Part shown: one piece after another, positions 17,829 through 27,067 of the stretch
How positions within the stretch are numbered: the first letter of the stretch is position 1
Layout of the letters: every line of letters begins with the position of its first letter
From: Pseudomonas sp. gcc21
GTDB lineage: Bacteria; Pseudomonadota; Gammaproteobacteria; Pseudomonadales; Pseudomonadaceae
Length of the DNA stretch: 64,000 nt
Assembly (NCBI RefSeq): GCF_012844345.1
Contig: NZ_CP051625.1
Span: 3,720,001 to 3,784,000, forward strand
Reading direction: 5' to 3'
The notes under the pieces: model-generated
The model's database searches: none
Seen by the model: only the letters and a program-made list of their open reading frames with translations
Told to the model about the DNA's origin: nothing
Program-made: the position numbers and the translations under genes

Positions 17829-19997
17829 TTACCGCTGGTCCTTGTGTTGCAGCTCGAACAGGAGCAATGAACGACTGGTCACTGCAAAGCTGCTGTCAAA
17901 CTGGTGGTGCTCGATTCGTCTGAGTTCAGGCCTGTTGGTATCAATCAGGCACACCCAGCCAGATCCTTGGGCAACCTCCGGTAGTAAAAAGTTCACTGTC
18001 TCGTGGTGCGCATTCATGATCAGCAGCAGCGTGGCATCCTCGCCGCCCCGACGGATCCCCGTCGGTTGGGCTCGGCCGTCCATCAACATGCCGAGGCAGC
18101 GGCCGTTTGTGTCATGCCACTGTTCCTCTGACATCTCTTCCCCGTCAGGAGTGAGCCAGGTGACGTCCTTGACCCCGAGGTCCTCGTTATAGTGGCCGAC
18201 CAGAAAGCGGCCCCGGCGCAGAACCGGGTGCGCCTGGCGCAGGGCAATCAGTCGGCGGGTGAATTTGAGCAATGCGGAGCCTTCGTCATCCAGCTCCCAG
18301 TTTATCCAGCCGATTTCGTTATCCTGGCAATAAACGTTGTTGTTGCCGTGTTGAGTCCGCCCGAATTCATCGCCGGCCAGCAGCATGGGTGTGCCCTGCG
18401 AGAAAATCAGTGTGGCGAGCATGTTGCGCATCTGGCGCAGACGCAACTCGTTGATTTCCTCATCGTCGGTATAACCTTCCACCCCGTGGTTCCAGGACAG
18501 ATTGTTGTCGTGACCGTCTTCGTTGTTCTCGCCGTTCGCTTCGTTGTGCTTGTCGTTGTAGGTGACGATATCGCGCAGCGTGAAGCCGTCGTGGGCAGTG
18601 ATGAAATTGACCGATGCGTTGGGGCGTCTGCCGCGTTGGTTGAAATGGTCGCCCGACGCGGTCAGTCGGCTGGCCAGGTCCGGTAGCTTGCCCTCGTCGC
18701 CACGCCAATAGGCGCGCACGTTGTCGCGGAACAGGTCATTCCATTCCGACCAGCCCGGCGGGAATCCACCGACCTGATAACCGCCCGGGCCGCAGTCCCA
18801 GGGCTCGGCGATGAGTTTGACCTTGCTCAGCACTGGATCCTGACGGCAGGCGACCAGAAAGCCGTGGCGTTCGTCATATCCGTCGTGGTGGCGGGCGAGG
18901 ATGGTTGCCAGATCGAAGCGGAAGCCATCCACACGCATTTCAGTGGCCCAGTAGCGTAGCGAGTCGGTAACCATCTGCAGTACACAGGGATGCCCCAGAT
19001 CCAGCGTGTTGCCGGTGCCGGAATCATTGATGTAATAGCGCTTGTTATCCGGCATCAGGCGGTAGTAACTGGAGTTGTCGATGCCGCGCATGGACAGCGT
19101 TGGGCCCATCTCGTTGCCTTCGGCGGTGTGGTTGTACACCACATCAAGTATCACTTCGAGGCCGGCGTTGTGCATGCGCGCGACCATTTCCTTGAATTCG
19201 CTGACCTTGCCGCTGGCCAGATAGGGCGCGTGCGGCGCGAAGAAGGCGATGGTGTTGTATCCCCAGAAGTTTGAAAGGCCTTTGTCCTGCAGGTGCGGCT
19301 CGTCGACAAAAGCATGCACGGGCAGCAGTTCGACGCTGCTGACCCCGAGCGAGCGGATGTGCTTGATGACTTCGTTGTGCATCAATCCGGAAAAGGTACC
19401 GCGCGAAGCATCCGGCACGGCAGGGTGTTGCATGGTGAAACCGCGCACGTTGGTTTCGTAGATGATTGTGCGGTTCCAGGGTATGCGTGGATGGTGCTGG
19501 TTGCCCCAGGTGAAGGCCGGGTCGATGACCTTGGCTTTGGGTACGAAGGGGGCGCTGTCACGCTCATCGAAGCTCAGGTCACCGTCTGGCGAGCCGATGG
19601 TGTAGCCGAACAATTCGTCGGTCCATTCCAGCTTGCCCACCAACTGCTTGGCATACGGATCAATCAGCAGCTTGTTGTGATTGAACCGGTGCCCGGCCTC
19701 CGGATCGTAGGGGCCATAAACACGGTAACCGTAGATAACGCCGGGATGGGCATCGGGCAGATAACCGTGCCAGATCTCGTCGGTATATTCGGGCAGCTCA
19801 ATGCGTTCCAGTTCAACCTGGCCGCTACTATCGAACAGGCAAAGCTCAACCTTGGTGGCATGTGCCGAGAACAGCGCGAAGTTGACGCCGAGCCCGTCCC
19901 ATGTCGCGCCAAGAGGGAAGGGCGAGCCCTCTGTGACGCGGGACGTCTGCTTGAATTCGGGCACCAGGGGCGTGGCTTCGTTGTGTTGCCTGCTCAT
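17829..19997 (-). CDS. glgX: glycogen debranching enzyme GlgX
   Basis: 722-residue GH13 isoamylase-type enzyme that cleaves alpha-1,6 branches, giving linear maltooligosaccharides for TreY. N-terminal CBM48 module (FPLGATWDGLGVNFALFSAHATKVELCLF), then GH13 with YNHTAEG, the nucleophile in MRVDGFRFDLA, acid in KLIAEPWD, and NFITAHDGFTL. The sequence GHRFNHNKLLIDPYAKQL is typical of GlgX. ATG at 19997 follows AGAGG. It lies 35 nt behind the DUF2934 gene on the glgA operon. Confidence 0.95.
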   Translation of the reverse strand: MSRQHNEATPLVPEFKQTSRVTEGSPFPLGATWDGLGVNFALFSAHATKVELCLFDSSGQVELERIELPEYTDEIWHGYLPDAHPGVIYGYRVYGPYDPEAGHRFNHNKLLIDPYAKQLVGKLEWTDELFGYTIGSPDGDLSFDERDSAPFVPKAKVIDPAFTWGNQHHPRIPWNRTIIYETNVRGFTMQHPAVPDASRGTFSGLMHNEVIKHIRSLGVSSVELLPVHAFVDEPHLQDKGLSNFWGYNTIAFFAPHAPYLASGKVSEFKEMVARMHNAGLEVILDVVYNHTAEGNEMGPTLSMRGIDNSSYYRLMPDNKRYYINDSGTGNTLDLGHPCVLQMVTDSLRYWATEMRVDGFRFDLATILARHHDGYDERHGFLVACRQDPVLSKVKLIAEPWDCGPGGYQVGGFPPGWSEWNDLFRDNVRAYWRGDEGKLPDLASRLTASGDHFNQRGRRPNASVNFITAHDGFTLRDIVTYNDKHNEANGENNEDGHDNNLSWNHGVEGYTDDEEINELRLRQMRNMLATLIFSQGTPMLLAGDEFGRTQHGNNNVYCQDNEIGWINWELDDEGSALLKFTRRLIALRQAHPVLRRGRFLVGHYNEDLGVKDVTWLTPDGEEMSEEQWHDTNGRCLGMLMDGRAQPTGIRRGGEDATLLLIMNAHHETVNFLLPEVAQGSGWVCLIDTNRPELRRIEHHQFDSSFAVTSRSLLLFELQHKDQR

Positions 19998-20032
19998 GCG
20001 ATTACCTCTTCAAATCCTGCCCGGCGGGCAGG

Positions 20033-20395
20033 TTATTTACTCTTGGGCGTTTTCGGTGTCTTGGTTGCCTTGGGCGTCTTGGGGGCTTTGGGTTCCTTCG
20101 CTTCCTTGGTGGTCTTGGCAGCGGAGGAGCGAGGAGCACGGGGTTTTTTTGGTGTGCCCGGGCCAGTGGGTGCGGCGGGCACCTCCACCGGTGCTTCGGC
20201 GTCGGGCGTTAGTGTGGCCTCGGTGGGCTTGGTTACCTTGCGATTGCGCACAACGGGCCTTGCCGCTTCCTGATTCTCGGCCTCGACCAGTTTGCGGGCC
20301 ATTTCCCAATGCCGTTCATGCTTGCCACTGGGCCGGCCTTCGGATTCCCAGATCTGGTAAGCGAAATCGCGGATGCGTTGCTCATCTGCGGTCAT
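20033..20395 (-). CDS. DUF2934 protein with lysine/proline-rich tail
   Basis: 120-residue protein. Residues 1-35 (RIRDFAYQIWESEGRPSGKHERHWEMA) match the DUF2934 motif, a short helical module with a conserved RxxAYxIWxxxGxPxGxxxxxW pattern. The remaining 80 residues are low complexity, rich in Lys, Pro, Ala and Thr, ending in KTPK-type repeats reminiscent of histone H1 tails. The function is unknown. Start ATG overlaps the treY stop (ATGA) and has AGGAG upstream, so it is translated with the trehalose operon. A regulatory or glucan-associated role is speculation. Confidence 0.75.
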   Translation of the reverse strand: MTADEQRIRDFAYQIWESEGRPSGKHERHWEMARKLVEAENQEAARPVVRNRKVTKPTEATLTPDAEAPVEVPAAPTGPGTPKKPRAPRSSAAKTTKEAKEPKAPKTPKATKTPKTPKSK

Positions 20396-23202
20396 AGTAG
20401 GAACTCCTGACAATGTGGAGTGGAACAAAGTAGGTTCACCGGGAAGTCAGCCAGCACGTCGGAGAGTGCAATGCTGCCCGCCTCGGATTCGATAGTGCGC
20501 TGCGAGAACACGCCGGTCAGGGTATTCTCGCTGAGCGGATTGGGCAGACGAATCCGGGTGTCGCCCCAGCGCTCGGGCGGGATATGCGGCGTGTTGTGAT
20601 CGGCAAGCAGATCGGATGCGTGCAGGGGCGCGACGATAATCATGTGATCTCCTTCATAGCGTCGCGCGAATGCGATAACACGGTCGGCGTGTTCACCTTC
20701 GATCTCCAGCGGAACATAGGCCCCCCGGCTGAATATCTGCGGTTGAGCGCCACGTACAGCCAGAATGCAACGCAGCAGCCACTGTTTGACGCGGCCATCG
20801 CGCCAATGTTCCACCAGCTCCTGCTTGTCTGGCAGGTGCTTCAATGCGCTCACTCTGGCATCAAAATCCACCGGGCGCCGGTTATCCGGATCGACCAGGC
20901 TGAAGTCCCAGAATTCCGCGCCCTGATAGAGGTCAGGTACGCCTGGCACCGTGCTACGTAGCAGGCTCTGGGTCAGGCTGTTCAGCGCGCCGGCGGGTGA
21001 GATCGAGGCGGCGGCGGCAGCAATGTCCTCACACAGCTCGCGGGCGGCGGGATCGGTCAGCAGCCGGGTCAGGAATTCGCGACAGGCGGTCTCATAGGGT
21101 TCGTTGGGCACGCTCCAGCTGCTGCGAAGCTTGGCTTCACGCAGGGCTTTCTCCTGCCAGCCGATGAGCCGTTGCATATAGTCATCCATTTTTGCCTGTT
21201 CGCCGGGTAGCAGATCCAGCGGCCAGCTGCCCATCAGCGTCTGGTACAGGATGTACTCATCGGCCGGGCTGGGCGCTATGCCATCTGCCAGTTCCTGACG
21301 CAACGGAGCGGCCAATGCTCGCCAGTCCTGTACCCGGTGCGCGAACCATTCGGCGCGTTCGCTGAGAACAGCCAGCCGTGCACGTGTGTCCTCGCCACGC
21401 TTGTTGTCGTGGGTTGCAGTGGTCAGCATGTTTTCAGGGAAGTGAATCAGCCGATCCAGGCAGGCCTGGTGGAAGCTTTGCAGGGGCGCGCTGAAGTGTT
21501 GCGGGTCGTAGCCGACGTCATAACGTGACAACAGCACAGCCGCGCGATAACAGGCGGTGTCCTCGACCGCCTTGGCTGCAGCCGGGGAGGTCAGCTGCTG
21601 GAACCGAGCGAGGATTCGCTCGCGCAGCTGGCGTTCATTGCCCGGCGGCAACTCACGCAGTGGCTGTGCGCCAAGCCAGTAATCAAGTTTATCGAGGATG
21701 GGCCAGTCCGCTTCGGACAGGGCTTCGCGCGCGCCTTCGTAGGCCTGCTGAAAGAATGCCTGGTCGGTGTGGGAGCGTCCGCACGCGCCAGCGTAGGTCC
21801 GATATACCGGGAAATGCGCTACCAGTTCGGTCAGTGCGCGGCGTATCGAACCCAGTGTCAGATCGCGGGTGTCGATATCCTGGCGGGCGATCTGCAGCAG
21901 TCCCTGGGCCACGGCTTCAAGGTCTCCGGCGAGGGAACTGGCGAGCACCAGTTTGCGCGCCTCATAGACTTCGACCATGAAATCAGCCGGCCGGCCGCTC
22001 AGCTCGGCCCACAACTCCGTGAGCGGGGTTTCGCCCCGGGGGTCGTGTTGCAGGAGCGATATCTGGTTCATGAATTCATAACCGGTGGTGCCATTGACGC
22101 CCCAGTCATCGGCCAGGGTTTCGCCTTCGGCGATGATCTTCTCGACATAAATCGGAAACTGCTCGCCGAGCAGGTCAGCCGGACGCCTGTCGAGCAGGCT
22201 GTTGACCCGCCGGCGCAACTTGCGGCAGTAAGCGCGTGGGTTGGCCAGCCCGTCTACGTGATCGATGCGCAGCCCGTTGATCCAGCCCTTTTCGATCAGC
22301 TCGAAGATCTTGGCGTGGGTCGCCTCGAATACCGCCGTGTTCTCTACCCGCAGGCCGCCCAGCTCGTTGATGTCGAAGAACCGCCGCCAGTTGATATCGT
22401 CCGACGCGGTCCGCCAGCTGGCGAGGCGATAATGCTGCCGTTCGAGCAGCTGGTGCAGTTTCTCCTTGCCCTGCGGCGCGTCGGGACTGAATCGTGCCAG
22501 CGCCGCTTCGATGGCGTTAAGCGTGTCGGTATTGGCTGACTGGATTGACAGGTCGCGGCGCAACACCCGGGCGGCTTTCCAGGCGCCAGCGGTGTTTTCC
22601 AGCTCGGCAAACTTGCCGGACAGGGCGACCAGGGTTGCGTCGTCGCTGGCCTGTAGCACATCGGCGTAGGTCGGTGGATACAAGGGAAAGTGGTGATCGT
22701 AGTGGCTGGCATACAGAGCGCCTTCCTTCTGATCGAAATGCAGCTCGATTTCCCCGGAGGCCAGCACCTCGCCGTAGTCCGTGCGCAGAAAGGGCACCAG
22801 TAACTGGCCATGCATCAGGGGATCCTGAGACTGCCACTGGATGTCGAAGAATTGCGCGTAATGGCTCATCGGCCCCCATTCCAGCACGTCCAGCCACCAG
22901 GGATTGGCATCGCCACCCACCGCCATGTGATTCGACACGATGTCGAGAATCAAGCCCATGCGGTGGTCCCGCAGTTCGTTGACCAGCCGCTCCAGCGCAG
23001 CCTCGCCGCCCAGCTCGGGGTTGATACGGGTCGGATCGACGACATCGTAACCGTGCGTCGAGCCGGGTCGGGCGGTGAGGAGAGGAGAGGCGTAGAGGTG
23101 GCTGATGCCCAGCCGGGAAAAATACCGGACCAGAGGTACCGCGTCGTCGAGGGTGAAGCCCTTGTGAAATTGCAGTCTTAGCGTCGCCCGCAGATCATTC
23201 AT
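20392..23202 (-). CDS. treY: maltooligosyltrehalose synthase
   Basis: 936-residue TreY, which isomerises the terminal alpha-1,4 bond of maltooligosaccharides to the alpha,alpha-1,1 bond of trehalose. N terminus TLRLQFHKGFTLDDAVPLVRYFSRLGISHLYASPLL is the family signature; also LILDIVSNHMA, GLRIDHVDGLANP, YVEKIIAEGE and ATHDNKRGEDTRAR. ATG at 23202 fits the usual N terminus; a TTG at 23241 overlapping the malQ stop (TTGA) is an alternative. Its product is cut by TreZ, encoded two genes upstream. Confidence 0.95.
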   Translation of the reverse strand: MNDLRATLRLQFHKGFTLDDAVPLVRYFSRLGISHLYASPLLTARPGSTHGYDVVDPTRINPELGGEAALERLVNELRDHRMGLILDIVSNHMAVGGDANPWWLDVLEWGPMSHYAQFFDIQWQSQDPLMHGQLLVPFLRTDYGEVLASGEIELHFDQKEGALYASHYDHHFPLYPPTYADVLQASDDATLVALSGKFAELENTAGAWKAARVLRRDLSIQSANTDTLNAIEAALARFSPDAPQGKEKLHQLLERQHYRLASWRTASDDINWRRFFDINELGGLRVENTAVFEATHAKIFELIEKGWINGLRIDHVDGLANPRAYCRKLRRRVNSLLDRRPADLLGEQFPIYVEKIIAEGETLADDWGVNGTTGYEFMNQISLLQHDPRGETPLTELWAELSGRPADFMVEVYEARKLVLASSLAGDLEAVAQGLLQIARQDIDTRDLTLGSIRRALTELVAHFPVYRTYAGACGRSHTDQAFFQQAYEGAREALSEADWPILDKLDYWLGAQPLRELPPGNERQLRERILARFQQLTSPAAAKAVEDTACYRAAVLLSRYDVGYDPQHFSAPLQSFHQACLDRLIHFPENMLTTATHDNKRGEDTRARLAVLSERAEWFAHRVQDWRALAAPLRQELADGIAPSPADEYILYQTLMGSWPLDLLPGEQAKMDDYMQRLIGWQEKALREAKLRSSWSVPNEPYETACREFLTRLLTDPAARELCEDIAAAAASISPAGALNSLTQSLLRSTVPGVPDLYQGAEFWDFSLVDPDNRRPVDFDARVSALKHLPDKQELVEHWRDGRVKQWLLRCILAVRGAQPQIFSRGAYVPLEIEGEHADRVIAFARRYEGDHMIIVAPLHASDLLADHNTPHIPPERWGDTRIRLPNPLSENTLTGVFSQRTIESEAGSIALSDVLADFPVNLLCSTPHCQEFLL

Positions 23203-23237
23203 GGTGTGCTGTTCCGCTTGATATGTATTGCTTTCGA

Positions 23238-25319
23238 TCAAGGCTTGCTGCTGCGCGAATGCGCCGAGGCGCGAGCAGTCGCCAGGCGTTGCAAGCGGCC
23301 CTTGACCTGTTTGTCCTCCAGCATGAGCCGCGCTTGCATTGGCCAGCGCCGGCGCCAGTTGGGATGTTCGTTGCCCGGGCCCGGCAGGTTGGGCTGCTCT
23401 TCGCTGGCCATGGCATCTTCAATAGGCAGCAAGGCCAGCGAGGCTGGCGTACTGCCGATAAACTCGATGCTTGCCTCGAGTTTCTTGCTCAGTCCGGCCT
23501 CGGTCACATCGAGGCAGCCGGCTTTGGTGAGCGCTGCGGTCAGCGCACGTTTTTCCTTTTCCCGCTCCGGGCGATCCGCCTCGGCCTGCTCGACAGAGCT
23601 GTGCCCGGCCTTGAGACGCCAATCGATATCGCGCCCCTTTGACCACCCGCACAAACTGGGCAGATCATGCGTTGTGGTGGTGGCGAGGGCGTCTCTGGGC
23701 CATTTGCTGGACGCTATGAACTGGCCCTTGTCCTGCTCGAACAACAGCACGCGCATGCCTAGGATGTTGCGGCTGGCAAGCTCTTCACGCAGTCCCGGCG
23801 GGACGGTGCCGAGGTCTTCGCCGATAACCAGCGCCCGGTGACGCCAGGCTTCCAGGGCAATCAGTCGTAACTGATCCTGAAAGGGATAATCGAGATAGGC
23901 GCCCTGATCAGGCGAGGCGCCATGCGGAACAATCCACAAACGCTTCAGGCCCATCACATGGTCGATGCGGATGCCCCCGGCATGCGCCAGGTTGGTCTGA
24001 AGCATTTCGATAAAAGCGCGAAACCCATTGGCGCGCAGACCGGAGGGCGAGAACGCTGATATGCCCCAGCTCTGGCCTGAACGGTTGAGTATGTCCGGCG
24101 GAGCGCCGACGCTGACAGAGGGTAGAAATTCTGCCTGACGCGTCCAGATCTGGCTGCCTGAGCCGTGTGCGCCGACGGCCAGATCGGCGATCAGGCCCAG
24201 GCGCATGCCGGCGTCGCAGGCAGATTGCTGGGCGCTGCGCAGGCTACGGTCGATAAGCCACTGGGCGAACACATGAAATCCGACCTCGTCGGCGTGCTCA
24301 CTGGCGAAACGTTCGACTTCTGCGCTGCGTGGATCGCGAAAGGCTTGCGGCCATTGCCGCCAATCGCCTGACTGGCCGGTGGCAAGCATGTGTTCGTGCA
24401 ACGCCTCGAAACGGCAATGCTGGGCCAGCGCTTCGCCGCCCTGCTGTTCGAAGCGGGCGAGATCACTCTGCAGTTCGTTCTGGGTGGCGGTGAAGTCGCG
24501 ATAAAGCTGGCGCAGCAAAGTCAGCCGCACCTGCGACGCGGCTGGCCAGTCGATCAGGTCCAATGCTTCGAGCCGCTGCATTTCCGTTGCCAGACCGCAG
24601 GCGTCAATGGCCTGGGCTACCGCTTGTTCCCCCAGCACGCTGGCGGGTGCTGAGTGCAGTATGTTGAAGAACATACGACTGGAGGGAGAATAGGGGCTGT
24701 AGTTACCGGTATCGGCACTGAACATCGCGTGAACCGGGCTCATCGCCAGGGTATCGGCGCCGGCAGCGGCAGCACTTCTTGCCAGATCGGACAGGGCTGC
24801 GGTATCGCCCAGCCCGCCATCGCCTTCGCGCCTCAGCGAATAGAGCTGGGCGGTAAGCCCCCAGAGGTGCGCATTAGTCCCGCCGGTCAGTTCGTCAATG
24901 CTGGGGCAGGCATGGGGTGCGACAGCCAACGTGATGCGCTCGTCGCTGATCTCCAGCCGATGGTAGCCCCAGTCGGTGATAGCCGGCAGCGCCCCTGATG
25001 CGTCCAGTTTGCCCTCACGGGATCCGCCGTTCTCCAGGGTGAGGCGAAATGCCGTGCCGGCACCGAAATGCGGGGTCAGCGACAGCGGCTGGCCGGCTTC
25101 CACGGTGATCAGGGGAGCCAGTTCCTTGCCGCTCTGCTGGTTTTCCAGATGCGCCAGGCTTTCCCGGATCTGGGCGTCATCCGCAATGGCGTAGCCGAGC
25201 GCCTCCAACAGGTTGCGCTGGACTTCGACCGACACCTGATGCTCTTCGTCGAAGGCGTCAGTCCATTCAATGTTGATGCCTGCCGCCCTGGCCAGTTGCG
25301 TCAGCAGGGTATCGCTCAT
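23238..25319 (-). CDS. malQ: 4-alpha-glucanotransferase (amylomaltase)
   Basis: 693-residue GH77 MalQ, which moves glucan segments between maltooligosaccharides and so recycles short chains left by TreY/TreZ. Motifs: WGLTAQLYSLRREGDGGLGD, SPYSPSSRMFFN, GGIRIDHVMGLKRLWIVP with the nucleophile Asp, VIGEDLGTVP with the acid Glu, and TTTHDLPSLCGW. The extended N-terminal domain of about 150 residues is typical of proteobacterial MalQ. ATG at 25319 overlaps treZ by 4 nt. Confidence 0.94.
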   Translation of the reverse strand: MSDTLLTQLARAAGINIEWTDAFDEEHQVSVEVQRNLLEALGYAIADDAQIRESLAHLENQQSGKELAPLITVEAGQPLSLTPHFGAGTAFRLTLENGGSREGKLDASGALPAITDWGYHRLEISDERITLAVAPHACPSIDELTGGTNAHLWGLTAQLYSLRREGDGGLGDTAALSDLARSAAAAGADTLAMSPVHAMFSADTGNYSPYSPSSRMFFNILHSAPASVLGEQAVAQAIDACGLATEMQRLEALDLIDWPAASQVRLTLLRQLYRDFTATQNELQSDLARFEQQGGEALAQHCRFEALHEHMLATGQSGDWRQWPQAFRDPRSAEVERFASEHADEVGFHVFAQWLIDRSLRSAQQSACDAGMRLGLIADLAVGAHGSGSQIWTRQAEFLPSVSVGAPPDILNRSGQSWGISAFSPSGLRANGFRAFIEMLQTNLAHAGGIRIDHVMGLKRLWIVPHGASPDQGAYLDYPFQDQLRLIALEAWRHRALVIGEDLGTVPPGLREELASRNILGMRVLLFEQDKGQFIASSKWPRDALATTTTHDLPSLCGWSKGRDIDWRLKAGHSSVEQAEADRPEREKEKRALTAALTKAGCLDVTEAGLSKKLEASIEFIGSTPASLALLPIEDAMASEEQPNLPGPGNEHPNWRRRWPMQARLMLEDKQVKGRLQRLATARASAHSRSSKP

Positions 25320-27067
25320 GCGGCAGGCTCCAGAGACGCCAGAGCGCTGCGGGGCGCGAGAACACCGGTCTGCGGTTCACCGTTGTAGGCGAACAACACC
25401 TGGGCTGTCTCGGCGAGCGGATCGCAGGTCACATAGGCGTCGCTAAGATTGATATCAATGCGCAGCAGGCTGCCGTCGCCCATTTGCCAGGACGCTGACA
25501 CGGCGTTATCGGCCAGCACGCTGGTACCGGCGAAGCGGGCACCGGCAAGCCGCGGAATGATGTGTCGGTGGCGCAGCTCCAATAACCTGGTATAGAAATC
25601 GCGCCAGTGTTGGTATTCGGGCCGGCTGATGGCGACATAGTCGGGACGCGAGGCAGAGAAGGTATCCACCGCGTTGGGATCCGGGATCTTGCGCTCGGGA
25701 TGTTCGGCGAACAGCGAGAATTCACTGAATTCCTTCTGGCGACCCTCGCGCACTGCCTGGGCCAGCTCTTCGTTATGGTCAGTGAAATATAGAAAGGGTT
25801 TCTTCGAGCCCCATTCCTCGCCCATGAATAACAGCGGAACCATCGGCGACAGCAACATCAATGCAACGGAAGCCTTAAGCGTGCTCTCATCGGCCAGTTT
25901 TGTCAGGCGTTCGCCAAAGGCGCGGTTACCAATCTGGTCATGGTTTTGCAGAAACAGCACGAAGGACGAAGGCGGCAGATGACCGCTGGGTTCGCCGCGG
26001 CTGCTGCCGTGCCGCGAGTCCTCGCCCTGAAAGATAAATCCTTCCCCGAGGCATCGGGACAGCTTCAGCGTCGGCTCTTCAACGAATTCAGCGTAATAAC
26101 CTTCCTGTTCACCGGTCAGCAAGGTGTGCAATACGTTGTGCGCGTCATCGTTCCACTGGGCGTCGAAGCCGCGTTGCAGCAGGTTGGCCGAGTTGTCTTC
26201 GTTTTCCAGAACCAAGTGCACGTGGCGGTCGGGACCGGTTGCCTCGCGTACGCGCTGCGCCAGTTCGATGAGAAAATCCTTCTCGCTGATGGCGTGCACT
26301 GCGTCGAGGCGCAGCCCGTCTACGCGGTAGTCGTTGACCCACATCAGCGCGTTTTCGCAGAAAAAGTTCCGCACTTCGGGGCGCCGAAAATCAATCGCCG
26401 GCCCCCATGGCGTCTCGATGTCCTGGCGAAAGAAATCGCCGGCATAGTGGCCGAGATAATTCCCGTCAGGGCCGAAATGGTTGTACACCACGTCCACATA
26501 GATCATCAGGCCGAGGCCGTGCGCAGCATCGATCAGGCTTTTCAGCTCTTCCGGCGTGCCGTAGGACGAATCGGGCGCGAACGGCAGAACGCCGTCGTAA
26601 CCCCAATTGCGCGCGCCGGGAAACTCACCCAGCGGCATCAGTTCTATGGCTGTGATACCCAGTTTCTGTAAGTAGGGCAGATAGGCCTGCACGCCCTTGA
26701 ACCCGCCGAGCAGGCCGACATGCAGCTCGTAGATGATCGTCTCGTGCCACGGTCGCCCTTTCCAATCAACGGTCTGCCAGTTATAGGCGTCGTGGTCGAC
26801 TACCGAGCTGAAGGCATGGACGTCGCCGAGTTGCGCGCGGGACGCGGGGTCGGGTACGCGCAGGTCCCCGTTTATGATGAAGCGATAACCGGTCCCGGCC
26901 GGGCAGGACACCTGGGCCCGGAACCAGCCGTCCGGATTGGATTCGAGGTTATGGATCGCACCGCTGACCAGCTCAACCGACACTTCACGGGCATCCGGAG
27001 CCCAGAGACTGAAACGGGTCTCGCCGTTGTCCAGCACCAGTGCGCCGTGGGTGGGCGCGGTTGCCAT
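25316..27067 (-). CDS. treZ: maltooligosyltrehalose trehalohydrolase
   Basis: 583-residue TreZ, which releases free trehalose from maltooligosyltrehalose. N-terminal CBM48-like module (TRFSLWAPDAREVSVEL), then GH13 with IYELHVGLL, ELMPLGEFPGARNWGYDGVLPFAPDSSYG, VVYNHFGPDGNYL, nucleophile in [12 protein letters not shown], acid in LVLENEDN and LQNHDQIGNRA. ATG at 27067 overlaps the glgA stop by 1 nt (TGATG) with GGGAGG 9 nt upstream. Between glgA and malQ in the operon. Confidence 0.95.
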   Translation of the reverse strand: MATAPTHGALVLDNGETRFSLWAPDAREVSVELVSGAIHNLESNPDGWFRAQVSCPAGTGYRFIINGDLRVPDPASRAQLGDVHAFSSVVDHDAYNWQTVDWKGRPWHETIIYELHVGLLGGFKGVQAYLPYLQKLGITAIELMPLGEFPGARNWGYDGVLPFAPDSSYGTPEELKSLIDAAHGLGLMIYVDVVYNHFGPDGNYLGHYAGDFFRQDIETPWGPAIDFRRPEVRNFFCENALMWVNDYRVDGLRLDAVHAISEKDFLIELAQRVREATGPDRHVHLVLENEDNSANLLQRGFDAQWNDDAHNVLHTLLTGEQEGYYAEFVEEPTLKLSRCLGEGFIFQGEDSRHGSSRGEPSGHLPPSSFVLFLQNHDQIGNRAFGERLTKLADESTLKASVALMLLSPMVPLLFMGEEWGSKKPFLYFTDHNEELAQAVREGRQKEFSEFSLFAEHPERKIPDPNAVDTFSASRPDYVAISRPEYQHWRDFYTRLLELRHRHIIPRLAGARFAGTSVLADNAVSASWQMGDGSLLRIDINLSDAYVTCDPLAETAQVLFAYNGEPQTGVLAPRSALASLEPAA

